Shown here piece after piece: positions 1-14,800 of a stretch of DNA of 64,000 nucleotides (position 1 is its first letter; every line of letters starts with the position of its first letter). A program made the translations under genes and the position numbers. Below the pieces are notes generated by a model. The model searched no databases. It saw only the letters and a list, made by a program, of their open reading frames with translations, and was not told the DNA's origin. The stretch comes from Colias croceus. Lineage: Eukaryota > Arthropoda > Insecta > Lepidoptera > Pieridae. The stretch is taken from assembly GCF_905220415.1 (NCBI RefSeq), contig NC_059541.1:1252501-1316500 (forward strand), written 5' to 3'.

Positions 1-3000
1 TAAAAAATAGCACGCGAATGTAATCCTTTAGCGCTACTTATCATTGTCTACTTCTGCATACGCGATGGTGAAGCTGGGGTCGTCGTACGTTATGTTATCT
101 GTACAAGGGTTCACGGCCAATTACGCTAAGAAAATGCGTGTTTTTTCAAGTCTTGAGTTGGCAGCGTGAATGGCCCACTCAGTCGGTGTTAAGGCCACTT
201 CACTATCAAGGCTGCATCACTTGTTATATGCACATCACTAAAGCGCGCGAAGGGTGACGGATACGCGCGCCATTTTTTACTTGACATTGATAGATTATGA
301 GACTTTGTTGCTAATACGTTTAAGATTCCAGTACTTGACGAAACTGCAAAAAATTTGAGTGCCTGTGAGAAAATTTTCTTAGAAAATAATTTCAACTTAA
401 ATTATGCCTGTATTCGCAGACAGTTCAAAGCATAACAGTTTCAAAATGACACGACTAAATTTAAATTTGAGGGATTTGTATACAAGAATAGAAAATCAAT
501 GCAAAACTTAGGATAACATTAAAATTGTTCACAAGACTCTTTAGAATTGATGTTTGTTTAATCTCAAGTAACTAACTGAACTTAAGGCTTAAAATATATT
601 CATAATGATTTATGATAAGAGAATTATTTTTAAACTAGCTTATAATATCCGATGAACTTCTTAATACCGCATAATTATGATTATTGTTTAACTACAAAAA
701 CGGACATATAGTTATAACCAGAGTTGAAATTAAATTACTACTATGGTTGTAGTATGAAGATTTTCTTTGGATGATGTAGTTATTGAATATATTGGAGAAT
801 TTATATTTCACATATACTTATTCTATATCGCCATTTATACCCAAAAGACGTTAAACAAAAGTTAGCTCTAACGACACCACAGAGACAGTAATCATTACGT
901 CTTAGAAACATTTAAATTTGGATATATGCGAATCCCCATTTAATCGTGCAAGACCTCCACAGGGTGGGGGTGACCGATCATCAATCTCTATCAGCCGTCG
1001 TTCTGCTGAAAAAAGTGAGAAATATGACCGTGTCCGTGGGAAACTCGGCGTATGCTTTGAGCAAATATGCATACGAACTATGGTAGTTTAGACCGTTTCA
1101 CTTTTGCTGTATCTACACTTTAAAAATGAGGTTAACTATTGGAAGCTTTTCAATTCATTTTGAACCTAAAATGTAATGAGATATAACAAATCAAGTATTG
1201 CTAATAATAATGGAAGTGATTAAAGAACTATTAAAACGATTTAATCGTATAGTTTTTATTGAACGATCGTTAACTTAGTCTTAACACAAAATTAACACTA
1301 AAGTTAATTAATACTCTCTTTTTATTTATTATTAAATATGGTCATTATGATCATGGTATCGTAATTTTATTGTATTTAATTATTAAACTTCCTGTTCTTA
1401 TCAAATTAATAAACTTACTGTTCACACAAATCTGAGTCAATCCAATTAATATATCGCGTAATTCATTATACGACATTAATAATAAATTTAGCCATTAATT
1501 TACCTGTTACCAGTCGAGATAAGATAACATTAAACGTATATTTATTTTGAAACAATTTCAATTGGATTTCGCAAGTTAACGACGAACTTGCTAAATCAAT
1601 TATACAAAATATCTTCTCGTCGTCTATAACAATTGAATTTAACAACTTCGCAAGAAAATGCAAGAAAATGAACCGTAACGATATTTTAGACGATACGATA
1701 ACATTATTCATAATAGTCGTAACCGATGACTGATGTGATTTTATAAATCTTAAAGATTACTCTTAGATATAGGTAATCATTTTTCTGACTAAACTACTCC
1801 TATGATACTTGGCTGATATTTGTACGATATCGTATCGACCCCGTCCCGGCATCTCCAATCGTCCTCAACTGGATACTCGAAAGACAATTAAACGCCTATC
1901 TCTTCCCATTTATCTGTTCGTTTTGTTTGTTTCTATTAATGGTAATTAATGCTAGGGTAAGGTTAATGAAAGCGTTATCACACATCTCGGCTCAGGTTAT
2001 CAAAAAGCTTCAAACTTCAAATCGAAGATACAAGGTCGAAAGCCTGCAGTCTAAACTGAACCGTAACACATGCTAAGTGAGATCAAAATTGAACCACACA
2101 TGAAATGACTGACTAAAATTACACAGGGGATATTAATAGTTGTTTTAATGTAAAATTAGATAAGCGTATGGTTTATCTCACGTTAATTTGTAGTTTCTAG
2201 TTCAACGATACATGTAATGTTTAAACTATTTAATAGATAAGCTAAAAACTCATAAGTGAGCTTCTAGTATTGTGGCAGGTTATTTGTGTTATTCTAATAC
2301 TATATTCTATAGAATGGTACTTTTAAATTACCTTAAGAGACTCTAAAGTAAGTAAGTACCTACGTAGAATATTAAACTAGAAAAACACAAGCTCATTTTA
2401 ACTGTATAATAAAATAGGAAATGTTAGATTAAATATAAAACAGGAACTAAATATAGACAACGTTGTCGGCAGCCGTTCATAATTTATTGAACCGAAGTGA
2501 CTATATTAGCTCAGTTACACGAGCGAGCCTAATAACGTTTCACGAATACACGGGCTAAGAAATGATATCCATGACAATGATATAGCTCGTCGCAATGAAG
2601 GAGGAATTTTTCAATTTCATCACCCTCATCGAAGGCCAACGACAGCAATGTATCCTCCCCAAATCTCAGACATCAGTCACGGAATCAAGTGCATTCTTTT
2701 CGGACGGCTAATTTCGTGCGACCATTCCGTGTGACGCTGGCATCCATCACGTCTCACACCGCAGATTCAATGATAACGAGCCGAATACACACCCCGAAAC
2801 ACAATTAATTTAATGGATTCAGACAAAGAAATATGTGATAGCTAGATTAATAGCTAGGCGCATTGTTTTGACCGGTAACAGATGTAACGCGTTACGTAAC
2901 CCGAGTCTCTTCGGCTTTTTTCTTGCACTAATGAAGGAGCCTTTCATCTAACGAGCGGTAAGGTTGCAGCTTTTTGCTTGTTATCAACTCGGTAGTTTTA

Positions 3001-6000
3001 AATCCTCCACGATTGTTTAAGCATCTACTAATTGTACAGCATTCTCTGTCGAACTAGAATTAATTGCTGATTTACGAGGTTCTATTTTTAGCGTGTAATA
3101 TTCATTTAAATTAAGTTTAATGAGGGCTTTATGTAATGAGTCGATTAAGGGATTAGTAACATCTTATTGATATAGCTAGGGAAAACAGCTCTTCTATATT
3201 ATTTTGTATTCGTTTTGCAAATAATATTCGTAGCAAGCGTTTTCAACAGCGACACGAACTATGAATGCAAAATATAATTTACAGTCCTTGTAAGAATATG
3301 GTGATTCGGGCTATCGCTTTGTTTGCCCAGACAGTTTATTACCATAACAGCCCATAAAAACTTAGGGCAAAGTGCAAGGTGCGTCCACGGTATATCTTAA
3401 ATCACAACATAAATTAGTGCACCAGTCGCGTGACGTACCGACTTGGGCAACGTCGTGTCCTTATCGTTGCCGGAAACAAAAACGAACACGTTTAAAAACA
3501 CACCCTAATATCTCAACCGAAAAGTTCAACTTCCCTCTTCATTACGTGGATGTGAACGGAGGTGGCGATGCGAAATCGGACTCTATTCATAGCAATAGAT
3601 AGTGCAAATCTAGTTGTTACTGTAGCTGAAATGGCAAATAAGGCAACGTTGGCAGTATGTCGACATAAATAAAGCTGAGTGTCCTTTAACGAAGGAGACG
3701 TTGATGTTAGCCTTAATAAAGACCTCTCGAGACAATGTGGACTCTATTACTTTGTGTTAAAATTGAAATTGCCCGGATAGTGGAGTCATAAAGGCTTGCG
3801 TTTAGCGGTGGTTGTGGTAGCGATATGGGTGGACTTCCTTTGTCTGGTAATCTTATCAGCGGGCAAGCGGTTGCTGCTTGACATGATACATTGCCCACAA
3901 TATAGATTTACATGCGTCTTTAATGCTGGACCTACGTTAGATTAATACAAGCTATTTATTGCGACCTCCCTATAATTAATTGTGGAAACTACATCAGTAA
4001 ACATTCACATAGTAAGTATATAGAATAAGAATTTAACTCCCATAGATCCTTTGTACTATAATCGGAAAAATACACCAACCAAAAATCACCTAACAACGGT
4101 ACAATAATAACAAATCTCTTGCTCAACCAACTATGAAATGGATGTCTATTTAACCACATAAATCAGCGCCGAAGCGATTGGAACCTTTGAGTTTTTGTAG
4201 CGAACATCTAAATTCAATCGTGAGACGTCACATTATAATTCAGAGTGAAAATCGCAACGATTTCAAAACGGCACATAAATCATTGACCGAATTCGTGTAC
4301 GCGTCAAATGATAAGAGAATATTTAACGGAATCGTGGAAACCAGGCCAACTGAAAGCCATCGATTAAATATAAGCGTAATATCATTAAGCGGCGTTTTGC
4401 TTGAAACTGGAGAGTTTTATACCGCCTATACTACACCTACACTTATAAGTCGTTATATTATTTTTAAAAAGTTGCGTTTATTACACAAACTGTAACTCAA
4501 GAATTGCTGAACGGATATGGTGTTTTGGTAAATAATTATTTTTCTGTATTTTGACGATTCAAAAGCGTTTTTAAACGAAATTGGATTTGTCACTTGCTTG
4601 AGCATTGTAACTGTTAAAACTAACCGAGCGGAACCGGGGTATATTGCTGCTAAAATAATAATAAAAATCAAAAAGCAAAGCGACATACGTCACCTGCAAC
4701 TAACCGCAGCAATTAGGCGCGGTTGCTAACCTCAAATACGATTAGCAATCTGAATAGGATTATAAGATACAAATGGTAAAAGGTATTAAATTACTTATGA
4801 GTAATTTAATACTGAAATATTAATTCTGTAAATACTTATAAAATAATAAAAATACAGCATGATGCGGCAAGTGATATGGCATTTCAAGTATTGTAAAAAT
4901 GTTAATATCATATCGTAATGAATGTAGTATATTTTAACCGAATATTCCTGATAAAAACAGGCAAAATTTTGGCACAGTTTCAAACAATGCATAAGATAAA
5001 CTATAGGATATACAATATACATTCTACCTCACTTCACTTTGATTTTACAATACAAAGTTTATAATGTAAATGAATATTCCAATAACAGTTATTTCCTTGA
5101 AAATCGTTCAACAAATATTGTACAATAATATTGTAAGTACGCGATCGCTTTAACATATAACCAGAGATGAAATTTTATTCTCGTTACAAGGGAATTTTGC
5201 TAATGTCAGAGAATTCGCTATAATGCCCCGAAAGACTTCCGACGTGGAAAACGTTAAGGAAATTATTGCTCAACTCCCGCTGAGATAAAAATATCTTGAA
5301 ATAATCCGTCGGTATTGATATTTTCTCCTTCGATATTCTTCAGAAATGTAGATTACGAAAATCCAAATTATATGAGATTACTTGGAGATTTACTGATTAA
5401 GGTATGATATCTCGAACATTTTATATTAGGCTTTATATTTCTTGGTATATTTACTATTTATAATTTACATATTTTACCTTTTTTTTACACATTAGTACAT
5501 ACAAGATATCGATATAAAGGAAACAATAATATGGTTAATTTAACAAGACTATATTCGTATCGTATATTGTAAAATTAATTAATATATAATTAATGTAATC
5601 ACACAAATGCAGCGAATGTGGCAACGTAAGCAATTCTGAACTTACCAATTTCAGCAAACTTACTCCGTGGTTTACCTCAAGTTTCAATTTCTGAAATTTT
5701 CGGACATATGTATGTAATAGGTGCAGCTAGATGAAACTGGAAACTCCAAATGGCGTACATGTAAACTAAATATAGTTACATCTACTCGTGTTTAAAGAAT
5801 TTTGCATCAATGTAGTTTTCTGTTACGTGAACATTTTGTTCCAAATACAAAATTGATGAGATAAATGTATAGACATTCATAAACGTTAATTATCAAAGTA
5901 ATTATTAAGTACAGCAAATAATTTAAATCTCAACAATCTTTAGCACCAAATCCGAATAATAAGGTCAAATAAACCGATGGAGATTGATAGCGGGGCGCGC

Positions 6001-8640
6001 ATTAAGCCCAACACTCGACTATCGAAAAGTTCGATTATAATGGATTTGTTCTCAACTCGATTGTTTCACGATGAATGGGTGCTAATTAAAACGGAGTCAC
6101 AGCGTCAGACCAAGTTCCCGATTGTTCCCAACTAAATGCTGCGCTTCTCTCAAATAAATATTGCACGTTCAGGGAAAGTTTAATGCCTTTAAAATAGAAA
6201 TTGGGGAACGGGAACTTATCATTTCCGTTTAACATATTAATTACTTTGGGATAGCGAGCGGTTTTACCTGGATAGTTATTGAGACAACTTTTCTTGGATG
6301 CTAATAACGGTTAACCCACGGATCTCGACTAATCTGTGTTTTATATATTGTACTTGTGTATAATATTATAATGAAACGTTATTACGCAATATTTTTGTTC
6401 AACAATATTTTCTTTATAAAGTATTTAATACCTCTATAAAAACCGGTTGAATTTAGTGAATTAGTCTTTAAGGGTAAATTATTCTCCTCATACTCTTTAT
6501 AATCACTTCGATCTTTACAAAACAGTTCGTCTCAATTCGTAAGCAACATAACACCGATTAATGTATTGAATTCTAAATGGTAACGCAAACGAGTATAAGA
6601 TTGTCGGCACATGTTGGTCTGAGATTGCCCAAGTACCGAGTCTCCATACCACTGTCTCATACATCAACGTCTGCAGTTATGAAACTTGAAAGAGATATAT
6701 GCCCGACAGGTTAACCGGATTGAATACGTTCTGTAAGGCCTATACTAACGACCACGTATGGTGATGGTATGCCCTTAATATCTTTCTAATGTACAAGCCT
6801 GTGCAGGCCATTCCTTTGGCTATAAATCTATGTACATAATAGAAAGTGTATAGATTTAAGTTAATGGTGGTATTGATATTACAAAATATAATATTATAAT
6901 AAAGATATAATATAAAATTAAATCAATAACATAGTTTTCATAACATACGAACGCGATTACTACAAAATAAATAAACTGGCTTATTCCCTATTTGGTTTTG
7001 GGAATAAAGAATTTCTATCTCCATCTGTTTTTCCCTTCGTCGATAAGAAATCACGTTTGATCTGACTGAGCTCCGCAAATGAGCCGAAACACACCCCCTT
7101 TATCTTCCAATAAGTAAGCGAGTTTAGCTTTTCCGTACAGGAAAAGGTTACACGCGGGAACGTATAGCAGATGGCTCGAAAAATATAAAAACGAACGGAC
7201 CGTTACACGGATAGAACGACTGATATTAGTTTTATGCATAGAAGTCGGTAAACGTACGATGAAAAAGCTGAAATAACAAACTATATTTTGCGTAAACAAT
7301 CGGGCAAAGTGCTGGCGTTGCGGCGGCCAATTTCTAAAACCAAAAAGGACGTTCGTTCGACCGACAAATCCCGCAGCGACGTTCAAAATCGCGCTCCCTT
7401 TTAAAGTTGAGACGATTCGGTTAACGAGTGTCGAATTCTCATGCTCCTGGGCCCTTTAAAGAAACGAAGTGTCCCCGGGAGGTGCCTCAGTAATTACCCA
7501 CCATTACAGACAAAAGACACGATTCGTCCGATTACCATAATTCCCGCTCCCCAAGACGAGATATAAATGGGCCGCATTTTGTACTAGGACGTCGACTGAC
7601 ATGTGTATTAATGACTATACTTGTCCTCCTAAATTAGGTTAGGGAGGTGATTTAGTTTTTCATTGGCTACTGGGTGGGATGAATACTTAGTTGCTATTAC
7701 AGTTTGAACTCCAAAGGGCTCTAAGATAAATGACCTTGCTTAATCCCGGCTTACTGCGCTCAGTACGCTAATGAGATTTCAAGTGAATACATCTTTTTTT
7801 AATGAAAACGTGGTTATTCTCGTCGTGAATGTAATTCGTACGTCTATTGAAAGCACGTTTTCTTTGGGTTCGGGAGTAAATTCATTACTCTCTAATTACA
7901 AGGAACCGAACCGTTCAAAAGGGACGGCTTCAAAGGACTGTCGCATTGTAGCTCGCTTTCTTTTCGCGACGCGGAAAACGATCGCTGAAAAAAACACAAA
8001 AACCCTTTTAAAATTAATTGAGTTTTCTTACGGCTACATCGGCCGCTACAATAAATTAATTAACGCTTGAAGGAATCCTTAAAATTTGTCGAGGATCAAA
8101 AGTTGGTTGCGAGCGGGAAGGGGGTGGCGGGGTGGATAATGCTTCGATTTTCCATTAACTTATATTAGCGATGGGAGAGGTCGCCGCGCCTCTCTCCATC
8201 CGATAGCTCCCAATCTAATATATTTCCTTTATTAACTAACTGCCGAAACACGCGATCTTTGATCCATTTCCATAGACCTCTAAACGCTATTTGTTTGCGG
8301 GCTATTACAAGAATTTGACCCTAATTAAATTACGACATGCTAATTTTGCGGTCAAAATCAATTTGGGCCAGCCTTGTCCAATAATGTGTAATTAATTAAC
8401 AGGACATTGTCAATTACTGTGCGCTATCTAATTTTATGTACATATAATGTAGTTATTAACACAAAACAATCTAAACAAGAAAAAAATAAAACATCAAATA
8501 AACCCAACATGCATACACACATAGATACAAATGCATTTATATGTTTATATATATTGCAAGAGCATCAACACAGATTATTTAATTACAAGACTTCTCAACA
8601 ACACAACAATGTATCAAAAGTTTGTTTTGTTTGTTCTCAG
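1..8640. other. Upstream intron of Ten-m (no genes seen)
   Basis: I see no supportable coding exon, RNA gene or transposon here. The open frames are short and show no family motifs. The stretch ends in a pyrimidine-rich acceptor (ttgttctcag) before the first Ten-m exon in the window, so most or all of it is probably a large 5' intron. It lacks the Helitron-like and MITE sequences that are frequent from 13 kb onward. Homeodomain-type TAATTA cores are scattered through it, for example near 8,050 and 8,390, but these are common in AT-rich DNA. Confidence 0.6.
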
Positions 8641-8817
8641 GTTGTCTTCTAGAAGGGTCCCGACCCCCTCCCGATGTGCCCCCCCGCAACCCAACGATGT
8701 CTCGGCTAAACGGCCGCATCACTGGCAACCCAGCTGACTTGGGTGATTTTGAACCCTCGTGTCTTGTACGCACTCCTTCGGGAAACTTCTACGTGCCTTC
8801 AGGTGAACTGAACACGT
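8641..8817 (+). CDS. Ten-m: Ten-m exon a: cytoplasmic domain
   Basis: Acceptor ttctcag, donor gtgagt. It encodes part of the intracellular domain, including a proline-rich stretch (PPPDVPPRNP) that could bind SH3 domains as in other teneurins, then FEPSCLVRTPSGNFYVPSG. It starts inside a codon (phase 2) and ends in phase 1, so at least one coding exon lies further upstream. Confidence 0.93.
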
Positions 8818-11800
8818 GTGAGTCTCAATTTTTATCATTAGTAGAATAATTAGAATGTAAATGTAACGACATTCTGATAATGTTTACTTACGTTACGTTT
8901 AAGCTTTAAAGAAAAAATATTTACATAAGCTCGCAAAAAAGTCTGTAATACGAAAGTAAAATCTGTTACTCCAATAGTATGATTGATTACAAACGCAAAA
9001 GATCGCTACAATATTACATAGGTTGCCTTTACCTTTTCAGGGGACATACAAAAGAATCCGTCTATGGACTATAAATCAAATTCGTCGTGTAGCAGTCCAG
9101 GTAAACAAGAAAAGGGAACGCTAGAAAGAATGGATCGTAGTGACAGACATCCAGCGTTCGGGGCGCCTGTCCCCGTGCTTCCCGTGAGGAACAACCTCCG
9201 CGCCACGCACTTCCCTCCAGCGGCCTCGAGGTTCCACTTCAGAAAAGGCCTATCTTCAAGATGTTCTTGGAAGTGTACTGCGATAGTGTTTATAGTGCTA
9301 TTTGTTCTATTATTGTCTATTGCTTCTTATATGTCAGGTTAGTATAATTAATGTTTTTTACATTTTTTCAAAATAAGCTAGAAGATATGATAATAGTTTA
9401 TTTAGCTCATGAAAATGTTTTTATTAGAGTATTCATTAAGCAAAGATTGAAAGATTGAATTAAATTATTCATTTACAGCTTCATATTTTACGGATAACTG
9501 GTCGTATGAAAATGCGAAACCATGTTCCGTAATCGTTGGAGACGTGGACAAATTCCAAGCGTCAAAAGCGACGACGCTTGAATCCAGTAATAAATCATTA
9601 CCACGACCGCACCAGAGCTCGACGTCGTCAGCTACAGGTAAAGGGGGTGGCCATTCTCGCGCTCGTAGAAGTGTAGACGAGCATGCTTCTTTATCTTCTG
9701 TTTCTTCCACGGATTCTTCCACTGTAGATATGCATGAACTAATCACTACTCCTTCCTCGACCACTGTTAGCTTAGTGCATGGTGTGTCAGCCGACGAGAG
9801 TACTGAACCGCAAGACGGGGGCGCTTCTAAAGCTTCTGTATCTAGCGATGTGGGCGCTATGGGTGTAAATGTTAATGTTACTAATAACACATCGATAAAC
9901 GTGAAAGATGATATAGAACCCACTACTGAGGAATATACCACTTCGACGAAAATTGATAATGTTACTAATACTGCAACACTTGCACACAGTGAAAATAATA
10001 CAAGCACTACTAAGGATTACACAACCTCAACAAAAACTAATAAAGTGACTAACAAAGCTGAGATATTAACGGAAATGCCACCAGAAATAAAAGAATCAGA
10101 AAAAGATGCAATAGCCTATGATCCTGAGGACATGCAAGGCGATGCATATCCGTCAATTTATTCGTACGGTGTTCAAAAGCTACATTATTTAAAGTTACTC
10201 TCAAGATTGAACAAAGAGTTACATATCGACACTGATGATTTAAGTGAAAAGCTTGAAAAAGATCATTACGATATTCAAACATCAAAAAGCATTGGAACTA
10301 CAATTCCACCTGTATATTACACTAATGCTACGACACAGAGTTCAACGCCCCTACTAATGAGTGAAGTAACCACGGAAGTAACTAATATATTTACGACACA
10401 TGTAGATAAAATTCAAACTAATTCTGATGTTTTATTAACCCAAACTACACAAAGTGCACCTAATACTATCAGTGTATATAATACAACTTCGGAATCTTCG
10501 TCTGAAACAAGTACTATAACAACAGCAACTGGTAGTACTTCTGCTCCTATCACTACAAATGAATCTTCGACAATTAATGTTGCTTCTGAATCTAAAACAG
10601 ACATGCCAGTGAACAGCAAGCATGTATTGATTAATTTAACGTTATCATCAGATGATTCCAATAATGGTGATTCATATAAACCTTTTTATTCCTTAACAGT
10701 AAGAGTACCTACTGTTGGCGATTCCAACGAAATTCCCACTGTTAAAATAACACCGATCGATTTAGAACCAACAGCGCCTACAAACTTTAATAAACCTGTC
10801 ACAATTGATGGAACTAAATCGACAAAAGATATGAATTCAGAAGATTGGGGCGGTAGTTGTGAGTGTTCTTGCCCCGTGTGTGAAGACAATATCACAGGTG
10901 ATGATTTATATGATGATGATGCACAAAAAACTACTCCTGTTAATACAGACAGTACAGGAACTACAGATTCTTCTGGTCAAACTGAAACCGATGAATTTAA
11001 AGAAAATACTATGCCTGGTTCTACTGAAAGTGACTATAGTACATCAACAGAGTATCTTAATGCAACTGAATCAGTTCAGTTTTCATCTACAACCGATTCG
11101 ACATCAACAGATGAGACTACAGATTTTCCAACAAGTACAGAAAGTATTTCTACAACGGAAGCACCGGTACAATGCGTATGTCCAAAAGTAAAGCCTCCAC
11201 CAATCCTAATATTGGAAGGTGAGGTGTCCAAATTTACGTCGTTTCGATAACTAACTAACAATCATAGAACCATCTTCGGGCGTCGGTGCTTTGTGACTAA
11301 TAAACTAATTCGCATACTTATTTATTGTACTTAGATCGGATGTACTTAGCATAATATTAGTAAAACACTATATACCAAAATGCATGTTATCTTTTTCTTT
11401 TCGTATTCTATTACCTTATCACTGAAATCACTTCATCACATTATCGCATGGTTTTGCATCCCGTTCGTTTACTTTAAAGTCGAACAAATAACAACACAAG
11501 TTTAATGTTATAGGTGCGCGAACATTCCCAGCGCAGTCTTTTCCGCCAGACGGGACTACGTTCAAACAAATAACTTTAGGTGAAAAATTATCAAAAGAAA
11601 TCCCTCCATATAGCTATTGGAACATGCAGTTCTATCAGTCAGAAGCCTCTTACGTGAAATTCGACTACATGATACCGAGAGGGGCTTCGATAGGCGTGTA
11701 CGCGAGACGAAACGCTCTACCCACACATACACAGTATCACTTTTTGGAAGTTCTAAGCGGATTTAAGGCTAGAACTACGAGAGCCTCGCACGTAAGTACT

Positions 11801-14800
11801 ATCTGTAATCTAACACGTGTGAGTTTTGCATCGATTTCGAACTTCAGTTAAACTGAAACGCGATATTCTTTTTTTAAAGAAAATCCTGGATTTAAGAAAT
11901 CGATTGTGGTTTTTCATGTATATTTCACTTATTATACCTATTTACGTTTAATCGAAAGCAAGTTTATACTACATTTTGAATTTTGTAATACATAACTACT
12001 TTTTATTCATTACTTAATAATTTTGACAGCCGTCCATTAAGAAGGAAGTGACGCATTACATGGAGCAAGGCCACTGGTTCCTGTCTCTGTACAACGACGA
12101 CGGCGACCCGCAAGAGATCTCCTTCATAGCGATAATTGCAGATGATATGACGCACAACTGTCCGAATGGCTGCTCTGGGAAGGGAGAATGTTTGATGGGA
12201 CACTGCCAATGTCAGCCTGGCTTTGGAGGAGACGATTGTAGTGAAAGTATGCCTTCCTATTTAGCTTTATCTTTCTTTATATTTCATGTATTTCTAATTA
12301 ACAACCATGTGCCCATATGAAAAGAAGTAATAACGTACATAAAAGCCGAAAACTAGCGATCATTTAATGGTTTAGATTGTTCCTAGAAAAACACTCATAC
12401 GGCGATTGATACCAAGAATCAAGTATTTGATAACAAATACATAGTTTAAATTTAGAAGACAACTTTAAATGCTTCAAATAAACGTTTTACTAATAAAAAA
12501 AGTCAGCTTTTTTACTCACTATTACTAAAAGTAACGAAACGTTTGTGTCAATCCCAACGACCAACAGAAATGTTTTAATTAATGATGGTGATCAATTAAC
12601 ATTAGGTGGCTCTACTTGTCTTTCCATGAAGAAAAAGAAAGCTCTTTTACAAACGTCTAGCCAACCTACTAAAAAAACTGTTTTCCAGGTGTCTGTCCAA
12701 CCACCAACACAATAAACTACTTTTCCAAATATCTATCCATATATCAACCAAACAATCCTCCTTTCCAGGTGTTTGTCCAGTGCTATGTAGTCAGCGAGGC
12801 GAGTACATCAACGGCGAGTGTCAGTGCAACCCGGGCTGGAAGGGCAAGGAGTGCTCGCTGCGGCACGACGAGTGTGAAGTGCCCGATTGTAACGGACATG
12901 GGCACTGTGTGAACGGAAAGTGCTCTTGTGTTAGGGGGTATAAAGGTTAGTTTGGAATGAAACTGTGATTTTATTCATTTTTCCAAAATAACGACAAAAA
13001 AGAATAGTTTTTAATGATGACGCAAATTCTTATAAGACGTAGGATACAAATTTAAAAGCTTTTTTATATTACTGAAATCATTTTTAATTTTATCCACTAT
13101 TAACAAAAAAAAGTTAAATTTTCCGTTTTGATATTACTATCCCGAATTATATTGCTAATTCAATGAAAAGCATTTGCCATTCGTCTAAGTGTGCATATAA
13201 CTTAATTCTTCTTCTTGGAGAACCTCTCCTTCCGAATTGTCGCAAATATTAAAAAATATCATTAGTTTGAGTTACGTTTCTAACAGAACTATTATTTTCA
13301 GGAAAGTTCTGTGCTGAGGTAGACTGTCCGCACCCCACATGCTCGGGGCACGGGTTCTGCATCGACGGTGCCTGCGTGTGCAAGAAGGGCTGGAAGGGCG
13401 GAGACTGCGCCACTATGGACACTGACGCTCTACAGTGCTTGCCTGATTGTTCTGGACATGGGGCCTTTGATGTGGAAACGCAGACTTGTACCTGCCATGC
13501 GAGATGGTCTGGAGAGGATTGTTCTAAAGGTACGTGGAATTTGGGTGACGTAGTAGGATTATCAATGCTTTTCTAACTGTTCTGAGCACGATTTAGTTCA
13601 AATACAACAGCTTGTTGTACACCATCTCTTTATTTGAATACTAGCGGCTTCGCCCGTGGTACATATTTTGCAATAAAAAGTAAGCCTATGTTCTTTCTCA
13701 GGGTCTAAAGATTGTCTGTGCCATATTTCATCAAAATCGGTCCAGTAGTTTTATAATATGAACCTATTCATTACAAACAAACAAAGTTTTCCTCTTTATA
13801 ATATTTGTGTAGATTAAACTTTGATATGCAATAAAATTATTAAGAGTTGACTTTTTTTTTTTTATTATCAGAAACAATAATGTTTACAAATATAAGTGTA
13901 CAGTTGTGACTTAAAAAACCACTGAGGTATATTATTTATATTACTGAAAACCAGTAAACGAAAAAAACATAAATATGTACTCAATTCGTTCAAAGAAACG
14001 TAAGGAAATAGATCTAAATATACGTCTTACTACATCTGTTTTGCTGATTACGGTTTCCTCGGAATTAATCTAGCATAAAACAGTACCATTGAGTCACTAT
14101 TACCTAGAATCTCTTTATACCTAATTACTTAATACTAATTAAATAAATATAGTTAAATAAGCATGAATAATATAAATGGCCTTAATCTGCAGTAGTCTAT
14201 TAAATTGGATAGAATGCGTACTGAAAATATATTCACATACGGCTTCATTCTTCGTATTATAAAGATTTAAAATACCAATAGTTATTAGCATAATTAATAT
14301 TATTTATGTAATTGACATGAGCAAATTAAATAAAAAAGATACGTGTATACGTGACTACTAGTAATCATCTTAGCTTGGATTGATTGGCTACCCTTTAGTT
14401 TGTTTCCTTTTTATGTAAAATTGAATTGTAATATTGATAATCTTAAAAGAGCAACTATGGAGTTTCTTGCCGGTTTCTAAATGTTTCTAAATTTCCAAAT
14501 GTTTCTTGAAAGGAAACTTTTAGCTTCCCAAATTATTTACAAAACACTCAACAATCCATCAATATTTTAGTTGAACACTTAGTCATTAATAATCCTCGAG
14601 CGGACATTCGAAGCTTTAACAGATAATCATTGCGATTGCAAATCTGTGTAAAATTAAACGAACAGTATCCAATTTGAAAGTGAATCATTGACAAGCAATA
14701 ATAATTTACGAACATGTTCCTAAATCCTTCTCGATCATAGCTGCTAATCTAATGGTTGCAGATATGGTTAATACGTAATGCAATTATAACTGTTATTGGC

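Noticed and set aside
3372..8070. Short frames of 60-111 codons in the upstream intron
   Set aside because: No family motifs, no splice-site pairing, no agreement with a neighbouring exon.
9465..10007. 180-codon frame antisense to Ten-m exon c
   Set aside because: Antisense shadow of Ser/Thr-rich codons. No splice or domain evidence.
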